From a bacterium (lineage in GTDB: Bacteria; Hinthialibacterota; Hinthialibacteria; Hinthialibacterales; Hinthialibacteraceae): DNA of 64,000 nucleotides. The notes beneath the pieces were generated by a model. That model was not told the origin of the DNA, did not search any database, and saw nothing but the letters and a program-made list of their open reading frames with translations. Positions within the stretch are counted from its first letter, which is position 1; each line of letters begins with the position of its first letter. Location of the stretch: NCBI GenBank assembly GCA_016125385.1, contig WGLV01000026.1, forward strand, positions 1-64,000. Direction: 5' to 3'. A program made the position numbers and the translations under genes. Positions 1 to 7,575 of this stretch are shown piece after piece.

Positions 1-22
1 CATTGAATAGACTCTTGCTCAT
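1..22 (-). CDS. 5' end of an unidentified minus-strand gene (partial)
   Basis: On the minus strand an ATG at 22..20 opens the frame M-S-K-S-L-F-N and runs off the left edge. A strong Shine-Dalgarno sequence (GGAGGG) lies 6 bases upstream of the ATG, and a candidate promoter lies further upstream in the AT-rich spacer. Only seven residues are visible, so no function can be given. The call rests on the start signal alone. Confidence 0.4.
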
Positions 23-122
23 GACCCACCCTCCGTTGCGTTGGTTAATCTGAACCTGATTCGACCGAATAAGAAACATGAAACGATCATTTCGTCGATC
101 GATACACAAAATACAACGTAAA

Positions 123-152
123 TTATTAGCAAGAAAAAAAAACAAACGTCAA
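123..152 (-). promoter_or_regulatory. Candidate sigma-70 promoter for the left-edge gene
   Basis: Read on the minus strand, TTGACG (152..147) is followed after 18 bases by TAATAA (128..123). It sits in a very AT-rich spacer between the partial gene at the left edge and the rightward operon that begins at 342. The rest of the 23-294 spacer shows no convincing ORF or RNA gene. Confidence 0.35.
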
Positions 153-294
153 CAAAAACATGAAAAAATTTAAAATGAAAATAATCACATTTCAAATAAA
201 TTAAGTCTTGTAATTGATAAAAATTAGAACAATCCCGAGCGAAGAGTGTATTTAGCGGAAGTCGACCCCGGAGACTCGACGGATCCATCCGTTC

Positions 295-322
295 AAAAAA
301 GGGGCGAAACGCCCCTTTTTTT
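295..322. terminator. Bidirectional intrinsic terminator
   Basis: A 6-bp perfect GC stem (GGGGCG / CGCCCC, loop AAA) is flanked by six A on the left and seven T on the right, so it can end transcription in either direction. It lies only 20 bases upstream of the ATG at 342. The promoter of the downstream gene must therefore lie inside or after it, or reads through it. Confidence 0.7.
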
Positions 323-341
323 GTGGTATGTTTTCATCACG

Positions 342-968
342 ATGACTCGGCGCATTCAACCTCTACTGCTCAGCGTTTCACTCCTCACGCTATCCCTGCT
401 GGCGGGCGCGCATCAGCCGTTTCCCTCATATATTCAGCATGACGCCCGGCTCACCGTCTCGCCGCGCAATCTCGACCTGGCGATTCGCCTCACCGGCTTC
501 AACGGCGAGGCCAAACGCCTCCGCCGCGCGATCGACTCCAACGGCGACGGGCGAATCTCCCCCACCGAACTGACCGCCTTCTCGCGCGAGTGTGAATCGT
601 GGCGTCCACAAATAAACGCCGCGTGGAACGGCAAGACGCTGCGCTGGACGACGCTCTACCCGGCTTCCATCGAGTTGAACGGCGACGACGTCGTAAGCGC
701 GTCGCCGCTGTCGGCGAACCTGTTCTTCTTCGCCCGCACGCCGCACGGAAACGAAGCGAAACTGACCGTCGAAGACCGCCTGTTCGGCGAGGCGCCCGCC
801 GTCATCACGTGGGAGGCCGATACAAAGCCCGGCGTCAGCGCGATCGTCGCCGATGCCAGCGGCGAAACCGTCAAACCGCCCTATTCCACCGCGTCCGCGA
901 ACATCGCCGAGGCGTCGCGCACGGTGGAGTTTCATATCCGAATCGAATCGCGAACTCAGGGGGAGTAA
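342..968 (+). CDS. Secreted protein with one EF-hand motif
   Basis: This is a 208-residue protein of unknown function. The N-terminus has a typical signal peptide (TRR, then a Leu-rich core to about residue 22). A canonical calcium-binding EF-hand loop, DSNGDGRISPTE, is visible at residues 65-76. The rest looks like a beta-rich domain with no family I recognise. I start at the ATG at 342, where the signal peptide begins, because the frame upstream runs through the terminator. The stop is 6 bases before the next gene, which is also secreted, so the two are probably one operon. Calcium binding is inferred from the loop only. Confidence 0.7.
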   Translation: MTRRIQPLLLSVSLLTLSLLAGAHQPFPSYIQHDARLTVSPRNLDLAIRLTGFNGEAKRLRRAIDSNGDGRISPTELTAFSRECESWRPQINAAWNGKTLRWTTLYPASIELNGDDVVSASPLSANLFFFARTPHGNEAKLTVEDRLFGEAPAVITWEADTKPGVSAIVADASGETVKPPYSTASANIAEASRTVEFHIRIESRTQGE

Positions 969-974
969 AGAATC

Positions 975-3146
975 ATGACGCACCGGATCGTACGCGGCTT
1001 TTTCCTGATTACCCTGGCGTGGGCCTTCGTTTGCGCTCACCAGCCGAACGCCTTCGCCATCGAACGCCCGGAGATCGAGCAGGCGGCGGAACTGGCGGGG
1101 ACTCTCGTTCAGCAACAGCCTCAATTGCTCGGTGATGATGCGCGAGCTCGAGTCGATGAGCTCAATCGCGCCCTGCGAGAGCTGCTCGACGTCGAAAAAA
1201 ACACCCGGGGCGATCAGGCGAAACGCACCCAACGCGACAAAGCCGCCGGATTGTTCGACGAACTGAGCGAAACGCTCCAGACGGCGATGCCCGTGGTCAA
1301 CATCCGCATCGAAAACGGACGCCCCGTGCTGGAGAACGACTCTCCCGCTCCCCTTCCCGGCGATCAGGGCGCGTTGCTGATCCACGTTCTGGAGGGTGGA
1401 GTCGACAAACGCTTCACCACGCTTTCGATGAATTGCAGCGAGTATCCCGAACACCGCAAGTTGCAATTCGGCGTCGCTGCAAAGGGTGAAACCTGGGCGC
1501 TGATCGGGCTGGAGAACGTCCCGAAAGAGCTCACCACCTTCATGCTGGAGATGACGCAGGACGGCGGCTCGCCCCTCTCCACGCTGATGCGCGTCGAGAC
1601 GGCCCCGATGGGCCGGCTGAAGCTGCGCGTGCTCTCCAGCGGCGGCGGCGAACCCGTCCCCGCCATGATCCGGCTGACGTGGAAAACCAACGGCCGCGAC
1701 CGCAAGCCGGCCAACGCCATCGAAATCGCCCCGCAGATGGACCGGCAGGGCCAGCCCTCGGGCCGGCGCATGGCGCAGTTGCCCGGCGGGCTTGAAGGCC
1801 CCTACTGGTGCATCCCGGGGCCGTTCGACATGGAGGTTCCTCCCGGCGAGTGGGAGGTCGTCATCCGCCGGGGCGTCGAACATGAAGTCGTGCGCGACTC
1901 CTTCACCGTCTTCAGCGGGCGATCGGTCGAAAAAACCTACACGCCGGCGCGCTGGATCGACATGGGCGAGCGCGGATGGTACTCGGGCGACGAGCACGTC
2001 CATTGCCGCATGCAAAGCGAAGCCGACGCGGCCAACCTGATGGCGTGGGTTCGGGCGGAGGACGTCCACCTCGCCAATGTCGTGAAAATGGGCGACGTCT
2101 ACCGCACCTGGTTCGAACAGCGCGGCTGGGGGCCTGATTTCCGCGTCAGTCAGAACGGCGTCACCCTGTCGCCGGGGCAGGAATGCCCGCGTACTCACGG
2201 CGAACTGGGCCACACCATCCACATGAACACGCTCGGCATGGTGCGCGACGTCGACAAGTATTTTCTCTACGACTGGGTGTTCAACGAAGTTCATCAACAG
2301 GGCGGGCTGTCGGGGTTCTGCCATGTGTTGTTCAACATGTTCGAGGTGCATCGCGGCATGGCGCTGTTCGTGCCGTTTGGACAGGTCGATTACATCGAGA
2401 TCATGCAGTTCAACCAGATGGGGACCGGCCTCTATTACGATTTCCTCAACCTGGGCATGCCGCTGACCGCGGCGGCGGGTTCCGACGTGCCGTGGGGCGG
2501 TACGGTGGGTGAGGTCCGCATGTACGCGTACCTGGGCGGCGGCGGTTTCACCCCGGACGCCTGGTTTGAAGCGGTGCGCGCGGGCCGTACCTTCGTCACC
2601 AACGGACCCATGCTCGGCCTGCGCGTCGACGGCGCGCGGCCGGGCGAAACCGTGACCGTCGGCGCCGATCATACGTTAAAGATCGAGGCGTCCGCGGCTG
2701 GCGGCGCGAATCGCTTTCTGCCCAAAACGCTCGAAATCGTCTCACAGGGCGAGGTGATCGCGAGCGTTGAAAACCGGGGCGGTGAAGACACCCTGTCGAT
2801 CTCGTTCGACTGGCCGGCGAACTACGGCTGCTGGATCGCGGCGCGGGCCACCGGCGATGACGGTTCGCAGGCGCACACCACGCCGGTATACGTCAAACGC
2901 GATGGCTTCCGCTTCTGGAAGCTCGCCGACGCCGGCGCGCTGATCGACAAGCGCCTCGCCAGCCTGCAAGAGGTGGAAGACCTGACGAAAAAATACCGCG
3001 CCGAGCTTGAAAATCAGCCCACCAACCTGGCCATGCAACTCTACGTCGCACAATCGCCTGAACTGATGAAGCGCGTCGAAAAAGCACGCGAGTATTACGC
3101 GAACCTGCGGCAAACGGCCGCGAAAGAAACCGAGTTGAGAAAATAA
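975..3146 (+). CDS. CehA/McbA-type PHP-fold metallohydrolase, secreted
   Basis: A 723-residue exported protein with a signal peptide (residues 1-28, ending near AFA). The first ~320 residues look like a helical segment and beta-sandwich linker region. From about residue 334 the sequence GWYSGDEHVH, then FCHVLFN, then AAGSDVPWGGTVGEVR match the metal-binding segments of the CehA/McbA family, members of the PHP superfamily whose characterised relatives hydrolyse carbaryl-type esters. The His/Asp ligands of GDEHVH are present, so the site is probably intact. The natural substrate is unknown; phosphoester or ester cleavage outside the cytoplasm is the family expectation. It lies 6 bases after the EF-hand gene. 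The C-terminal ~80 residues are a helical tail. Confidence 0.7.
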   Translation: MTHRIVRGFFLITLAWAFVCAHQPNAFAIERPEIEQAAELAGTLVQQQPQLLGDDARARVDELNRALRELLDVEKNTRGDQAKRTQRDKAAGLFDELSETLQTAMPVVNIRIENGRPVLENDSPAPLPGDQGALLIHVLEGGVDKRFTTLSMNCSEYPEHRKLQFGVAAKGETWALIGLENVPKELTTFMLEMTQDGGSPLSTLMRVETAPMGRLKLRVLSSGGGEPVPAMIRLTWKTNGRDRKPANAIEIAPQMDRQGQPSGRRMAQLPGGLEGPYWCIPGPFDMEVPPGEWEVVIRRGVEHEVVRDSFTVFSGRSVEKTYTPARWIDMGERGWYSGDEHVHCRMQSEADAANLMAWVRAEDVHLANVVKMGDVYRTWFEQRGWGPDFRVSQNGVTLSPGQECPRTHGELGHTIHMNTLGMVRDVDKYFLYDWVFNEVHQQGGLSGFCHVLFNMFEVHRGMALFVPFGQVDYIEIMQFNQMGTGLYYDFLNLGMPLTAAAGSDVPWGGTVGEVRMYAYLGGGGFTPDAWFEAVRAGRTFVTNGPMLGLRVDGARPGETVTVGADHTLKIEASAAGGANRFLPKTLEIVSQGEVIASVENRGGEDTLSISFDWPANYGCWIAARATGDDGSQAHTTPVYVKRDGFRFWKLADAGALIDKRLASLQEVEDLTKKYRAELENQPTNLAMQLYVAQSPELMKRVEKAREYYANLRQTAAKETELRK

Positions 3147-3344
3147 ACGTCGTGGCGGCGTCGACTGGCGAATCGCCCCATTCGGAAGCCCGGATGAATT
3201 CATTTTCATTTTTCCAATCGGGTCGACGAAACCGAAGGCTGAGGAAACCCAACTAAAATGATGGGGCAAAGAATTCACTGGATCACACGATCTGATCGCA
3301 CGATGGGTTTCCAAACAACACTCCACACTGAACAGGAGATTGTC

Positions 3345-3662
3345 ATGAACAGACAAGGCTGGCTTATTTCAATCGCCCTCTTGGCTCTGACCGCGGGCGT
3401 CGCGATCGCCTGGCTGGACACCCGCCCCAATTGGGACGACGCGGGCGTTACCGCCGGAATGCTGGTCATCGCCTCCGCGATCGCCGGCGCCTTGGGTGCG
3501 CCCTGGTGGCTGGCGGCGGGTTTGGTGGCCGCGCCGATGATCGCCGTGGAGATTCCAGGCGCCGGACCGGGCATTCTCATCGTGGCTGTCTTCGCGGTCA
3601 TTGGCGCGCTGATCGGCGCCTGGGTGGGCGGGTTGGCCCGGATCACTCCACAAAATTCATAA
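3345..3662 (+). CDS. Small three-helix membrane protein
   Basis: This is a 105-residue hydrophobic protein with three predicted membrane segments (about residues 6-23, 34-55 and 61-95). The last two are rich in Ala, Gly and Val. I start at the ATG at 3345 because AGGAG lies 7 bases upstream. The frame upstream of it has no initiation signal. I do not recognise a family. It stands alone between the CehA-like gene and the fucosidase-like gene, and nothing in the sequence indicates its role. Confidence 0.6.
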   Translation: MNRQGWLISIALLALTAGVAIAWLDTRPNWDDAGVTAGMLVIASAIAGALGAPWWLAAGLVAAPMIAVEIPGAGPGILIVAVFAVIGALIGAWVGGLARITPQNS

Positions 3663-3718
3663 TCAACCCGGACGGATCGGTTTAAGAGACCAGATCATTT
3701 CATCTCTGGAGATACACC

Positions 3719-4807
3719 ATGAAGACCTCGCGGCTTTCCCGAAGACAGGCCCTTCGCGCAATCTCACTGACCGGAGCCGCTCTCCCGGCCATCGCGGCGA
3801 TCCCCCAGGCCAACGCGGCTGAGGAGGCTCAAGGAAGCCAGCGCCTCTCGCTCACTCAGCTGCGCGGCTGGGAGGCTCTGCAATACGGCATGTTTATCCA
3901 TTTCGGTATGAGCACCTACGCGGGCGAGGAACTGCCCGACGGAAGCCAGCCGGCGTCGATGTACGCCCCCAATCGCCTCGACGTCGATCAATGGGTATCG
4001 GTCGCGCGCGACGCGGGCATGAAATACGCCGTGCTGACCACCAAGCACGTCGCCGGGCATTGCCTCTGGCCCAGCCGCCATACCGATTACACGGTCGCCA
4101 ATAGCGGAAACAAAACCGACGTGGTGGAACAGTTCGTCAACGCGTGCGCGAAGCGAGGCGTCAAACCCGGTTTCTATTACTGCTCGTGGGACAACCATCA
4201 CAAATTCGGAAGCCAGACGCCAAGCGACGTTCATTGGACCGAAGTGATGAACCGTTTCCCGCAGGGAGACGAAAAACTCGCTCCGTTCACGAGCTCGCTC
4301 TATCAGACGTTTCAATCGGCGCAGATTCACGAATTGCTGACGCAATACGGAGAGATCGCGGAGGTGTGGATCGACATCCCCGGCGTGCTGGGGCCGGGGT
4401 ACCGGCGCTATTTGTACCAGGCTATCGCCGAGCTTCAACCCAACGCCGTCATTATGATGAACACGGGCATCGGAACCGGCGAAGATCTGAAATACGACTA
4501 CGCATGGCCATCCGACCTGATCGCCATTGAGCGCCGGCTTCCGCCTGAAAGCGGACACCGGAAATGGCGCGAAGTCGATGGAAAATCGTATTATATTCCG
4601 GGAGAACTCTGCGACCCGATCGGCAAGGAATGGTTCTTCGTGGAAGGGGACGCCCCCAGGCCGGACGACGACCTGCTTCGCCAGTTTCAGGCCTGCCGGC
4701 GACGGGGCGTGAATTGCCTGCTTGACGTTCCACCCGGCAAAAACGGCGTGATTCCAGCGATGCACGTCGACGCACTGATGCGGTTGCGGAAAAACGCCGG
4801 GCTATAA
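3719..4807 (+). CDS. GH29 alpha-L-fucosidase-like enzyme with Tat signal
   Basis: A 362-residue protein. The N-terminus carries a twin-arginine signal (SRRQALRA, then a hydrophobic stretch to about residue 33), so it is probably exported folded. Features of GH29 fucosidases follow: YGMFIHFGMSTYAGEE near residues 56-71, LTTKHVAGHCLWPS near 106-119, GVKPGFYYCSWDN near 147-159, and EVWIDIPG near 215-222, where D219 would be the catalytic nucleophile. The length fits the catalytic domain without C-terminal beta-sandwich domains. The expected reaction is hydrolysis of terminal L-fucose, but many short environmental GH29 proteins are uncharacterised and may act on other sugars. The neighbours are other exported sugar-related proteins. 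Confidence 0.75.
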   Translation: MKTSRLSRRQALRAISLTGAALPAIAAIPQANAAEEAQGSQRLSLTQLRGWEALQYGMFIHFGMSTYAGEELPDGSQPASMYAPNRLDVDQWVSVARDAGMKYAVLTTKHVAGHCLWPSRHTDYTVANSGNKTDVVEQFVNACAKRGVKPGFYYCSWDNHHKFGSQTPSDVHWTEVMNRFPQGDEKLAPFTSSLYQTFQSAQIHELLTQYGEIAEVWIDIPGVLGPGYRRYLYQAIAELQPNAVIMMNTGIGTGEDLKYDYAWPSDLIAIERRLPPESGHRKWREVDGKSYYIPGELCDPIGKEWFFVEGDAPRPDDDLLRQFQACRRRGVNCLLDVPPGKNGVIPAMHVDALMRLRKNAGL

Positions 4808-4828
4808 CAGAAGCGTGATTTCAGATCG

Positions 4829-6115
4829 TCACTTCGCCTCGATGCGGTAGAGGTTGGCCGTCGTTCGCAGAAAGAACGCCTTGCCGCTCACGGCGGGTGA
4901 GGCCATGAAGCCGTCGTCCAGTTTGCTGGTGGCGAGGATTTCATATTCGTCGCCGGGCTTCACCACCGTCGTGGTTCCATCCATCGAAAAGAAATAAATC
5001 CGCCCGTCGGCGTATACCGGCGAGGCGTAATATTGCCCCTCGACGCGCTCGCGCCAGTACGGTTCGCCGTTTTCGGCGTTGAGACAGGTCGCCACGCCGC
5101 CGTTGTTAATCATATAAATTCGCCTATCCACCAAGAGGCCCGACACCATGCTGGGCAGCCCCCGGTCGTAGGTCCAGACCACTTTCGAATCGGTCACGTC
5201 GCCGCTTCCATCCGGCTTGATGGCGAACAGCGTTGACTTGCCCCGCCCGCTGAAGAGATAAGCCAGTCCGCCGCCATACATCGCCATGCTGGCGTTCGAG
5301 TAGCCCTCGTGATCGATCTTCCACACCTCGCGGCCGTCGCGCGGATCGTAACAGAACGCGCCGTAGGTCGCCGAGATCAGCATGCGGGGCTCGCCGTTCA
5401 CGTCAACGATCAGCGGCGTACTGAACGATTTGCGGAAATCGCCTTCGCGCTTGGGCAGTCCGTCGACGTCGTAATCCTTCCAGATGGTGGTACGCCCGGT
5501 GATCCAGGCGGTGCACCCGTCGTCTTTATAGAGCGCGGCCTGATAGTCGAAGTCGGCGCCATCAAAGGTCAGAATGACCAGGTCTTCAAACAACACCACC
5601 GACGAGGCGGGTCCGCGAAAGTGGTTGCAGGGCAGATCGCGCCGCACCCAGATCGTCTCAAACGTCTTGGTATCGATGGCGGCGGTTCCGTAGCTGCCGA
5701 AGTGTACGTAAACTCGGCCGTCTTCGATCGCCGAGCCGCATGAAGCGTAAGTGTTGACGTCGTTGCCCAGCGGATCGGGCGATTCAATGGTGAAGATCTC
5801 CTTGTCGAACAATACCGCGCCGTCGTTAGCGTTGACGCAGATCGCGTACAGGTGGCGCCCGTCTTCGCTGGCGGTGGTCAGCCAGACCTGATCGCCCCAC
5901 ACCACCGGCGTACTCCAGCCTTTGTCGTGAATGGCGGTTTTCCAGACGACGTTGTCCGATTCGCTCCACTCAAGCGGCAGGCCGCGCGGCTCGCCGCTCT
6001 CCTGCGGGGGAACCACGCCGTCGTTATTGGGCCCGCGGAACAGGGGCCAGTCGCACCACGCGGGCGCGGTGGTGAACAAGGCGATCGGAAATAAAAAAAG
6101 AAGTCGAGTTTTCAT
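4829..6115 (-). CDS. Secreted PQQ-type beta-propeller protein
   Basis: A 428-residue protein with a signal peptide (residues 1-21). It consists of repeated blades with the pattern of PQQ-like domains: W-x-L-FRGPNNDG near the start, WSTPVVWGDQVWLTTAS, AAIDTKTFETIWVRR, GAFCYDPRDGREVWKID and ATCLNAENGEPYWRERV. Proteins of this type are common in carbohydrate-degrading bacteria, where they are annotated as PQQ-binding-like or BamB-like. No catalytic residues of quinoprotein dehydrogenases are evident, so a structural or binding role is more likely. The gene is convergent with the fucosidase-like gene (21 bases between stops) and divergent from the operon at 6352. Confidence 0.75.
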   Translation of the reverse strand: MKTRLLFLFPIALFTTAPAWCDWPLFRGPNNDGVVPPQESGEPRGLPLEWSESDNVVWKTAIHDKGWSTPVVWGDQVWLTTASEDGRHLYAICVNANDGAVLFDKEIFTIESPDPLGNDVNTYASCGSAIEDGRVYVHFGSYGTAAIDTKTFETIWVRRDLPCNHFRGPASSVVLFEDLVILTFDGADFDYQAALYKDDGCTAWITGRTTIWKDYDVDGLPKREGDFRKSFSTPLIVDVNGEPRMLISATYGAFCYDPRDGREVWKIDHEGYSNASMAMYGGGLAYLFSGRGKSTLFAIKPDGSGDVTDSKVVWTYDRGLPSMVSGLLVDRRIYMINNGGVATCLNAENGEPYWRERVEGQYYASPVYADGRIYFFSMDGTTTVVKPGDEYEILATSKLDDGFMASPAVSGKAFFLRTTANLYRIEAK

Positions 6116-6351
6116 GCGTAACCATCCTGCGTCATGATCTAGTCAGTACATCATGCGGAACGCCCGCCCCTCTATGGGGCGATTCGGCGGCCTGAGATGA
6201 AGTGGCGCCATCTTAGCATGAATCGTAACCATCCCGATAGAACAATCGGCGCGGAGCAGTAGTGTTTTCCCGCGAGGTCGAGGCATACTATAGGCGAATC
6301 ACACATTCATCGGGGAACGCGGGGCGCAACGTCTCGCGCGAGGAGGCGAAC

Positions 6352-6546
6352 ATGAGCATCGAACGGATTATCCGCATCGTGGCGGGAACTTTCGTCCTGT
6401 TGAGTCTGGCGCTGGGTTATCTCTTTTCGCCGTACTGGCATCTGTTCACGGCGTTCGTAGGGCTCAACCTGTTTCAGTCGGGCTTCACCAACTTCTGCCC
6501 GCTGGAGATCGTCCTGCGCAAGGTTATGAAAAACGAATCGGCGTGA
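6352..6546 (+). CDS. DUF2892 / YgaP-type two-helix membrane protein
   Basis: A 64-residue protein with two membrane segments, the pattern IERIIRIVAGTFVLLSLALG at the start, and the FTNFCPLEIVLRK ending typical of the DUF2892 family (the membrane part of YgaP). The family role is not established. It lacks the rhodanese domain found in full-length YgaP. The start at 6352 is chosen because AGGAGG lies 6 bases upstream. It is 25 bases upstream of the TIM-barrel gene and probably co-transcribed with it. Confidence 0.75.
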   Translation: MSIERIIRIVAGTFVLLSLALGYLFSPYWHLFTAFVGLNLFQSGFTNFCPLEIVLRKVMKNESA

Positions 6547-6571
6547 ACCGCGAATCGAAAGGGAGTAAACC

Positions 6572-7501
6572 ATGATCGATCGGCGTGAATTTCAAACAAT
6601 GGCGTTATCCGCCGTGCTGGCGGCGGGCGTCGCGCGAACGGGAAAAACGGCTGAGGCGAAACGCGTCCGGCTTGGCGGCCCGATCTTTGAAAAGTACAAA
6701 AACCCGGAGGAATGGATCGCGGCGCTGAAGGCGTGGGGCTATAGCGCGGCGTACTGCCCGGTGGGCGTGGACGCCAGCGACGCCGTGGTGAAAGAGTACG
6801 AACAGGCCGCCGCCGAATCGGGAATCACCATCGCCGAGGTCGGGGCGTGGTCGAACCCCATCGATCCCGACCCGGACAAAGCGAAAGAAGCCATCGACAA
6901 GTGCAAGCGCGGTCTCGAACTGGCTGACCGCATCGGCGCGCGCTGCTGCGTCAACATCTGCGGCTCGCGCAATCCCGAAAAATGGGACGGCCCGCATCAA
7001 GACAATCTCACCCGCAAGACCTTCGACCTCATCGTTACCGTCACGCAGGAGATCATCGACGCGGTGAAACCCGAGCGGTCGTACTTCACGCTTGAAACCA
7101 TGCCGTGGGCGTATCCCGACTCGACCGAATCGTATCAGCGTCTGGTCGAAGCCATCGCGCGTGAGCGCTTCGCCGTTCACTACGACCCCGTCAACCTGGT
7201 ATGCAGCCCTCAGCGTTATTTCCGCAACGGCGCCATGATCAAAAAATTCTTTGACGCGCTGGGACCGCAAGTGCGCAGTTGCCACGCCAAAGACATTATC
7301 CTGCTCAACGACCTGACCACGCATCTCAACGAGACGCCGCCCGGGACGGGGAATCTTGATTATCAGACCTATCTGCGAGAGCTGGCCAGATTCCCCGAAG
7401 CGCCGCTGATGCTCGAACATCTGCAATCGCCTGAAGAGTACAAGGCGGCGGGTGGATACGTCCGCGCCGAAGGCGCCGCCATCGGCATCGAAGTGGGGTA
7501 A
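6572..7501 (+). CDS. Sugar phosphate isomerase/epimerase-like TIM barrel
   Basis: A 309-residue protein of the xylose-isomerase-like / AP-endonuclease-2 superfamily. Visible landmarks are AALKAWGYSAAYCPVG, a central RCCVNICGSRNPEKWDGP, YFTLETMPWAYPDS with the metal-ligand Glu, FAVHYDPVNLVC with a ligand Asp, and VRSCHAKDIILL with a ligand His. The first 28 residues (DRREFQTMALSAVLAAG) resemble a Tat or export leader and contain no barrel element, so the protein may be periplasmic. Such proteins are common next to sugar-degrading genes, but the substrate cannot be read from the sequence. A strong terminator follows. Confidence 0.75.
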   Translation: MIDRREFQTMALSAVLAAGVARTGKTAEAKRVRLGGPIFEKYKNPEEWIAALKAWGYSAAYCPVGVDASDAVVKEYEQAAAESGITIAEVGAWSNPIDPDPDKAKEAIDKCKRGLELADRIGARCCVNICGSRNPEKWDGPHQDNLTRKTFDLIVTVTQEIIDAVKPERSYFTLETMPWAYPDSTESYQRLVEAIARERFAVHYDPVNLVCSPQRYFRNGAMIKKFFDALGPQVRSCHAKDIILLNDLTTHLNETPPGTGNLDYQTYLRELARFPEAPLMLEHLQSPEEYKAAGGYVRAEGAAIGIEVG

Positions 7502-7523
7502 TCCAAAAAGCGGAGAACAAACC

Positions 7524-7560
7524 AAACCGGGAGCGTCAATTTCCACGCTCCCGGTTTTTA
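7524..7560 (+). terminator. Intrinsic terminator
   Basis: An 11-bp perfect stem (7526-7536 with 7545-7555, starting ACCGGGAGCGT) is followed by a T-run. It ends the 6352-7501 operon and separates it from the convergent PPC-NHL gene. Confidence 0.85.
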
Positions 7561-7575
7561 CGATCGCTTTTACTA

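Noticed and set aside
19-288. 89-codon minus-strand frame at the left edge
   Set aside because: Phe/Tyr-rich translation of AT-rich promoter DNA; the true start signal of a neighbouring gene (ATG at 22) lies in another frame.
426-2672. 748-codon open frame on the minus strand opposite the CehA-like gene
   Set aside because: It has low-complexity His/Arg/Val-rich sequence typical of an antisense shadow of a GC-rich gene, and it crosses two well-supported plus-strand genes with signal peptides.
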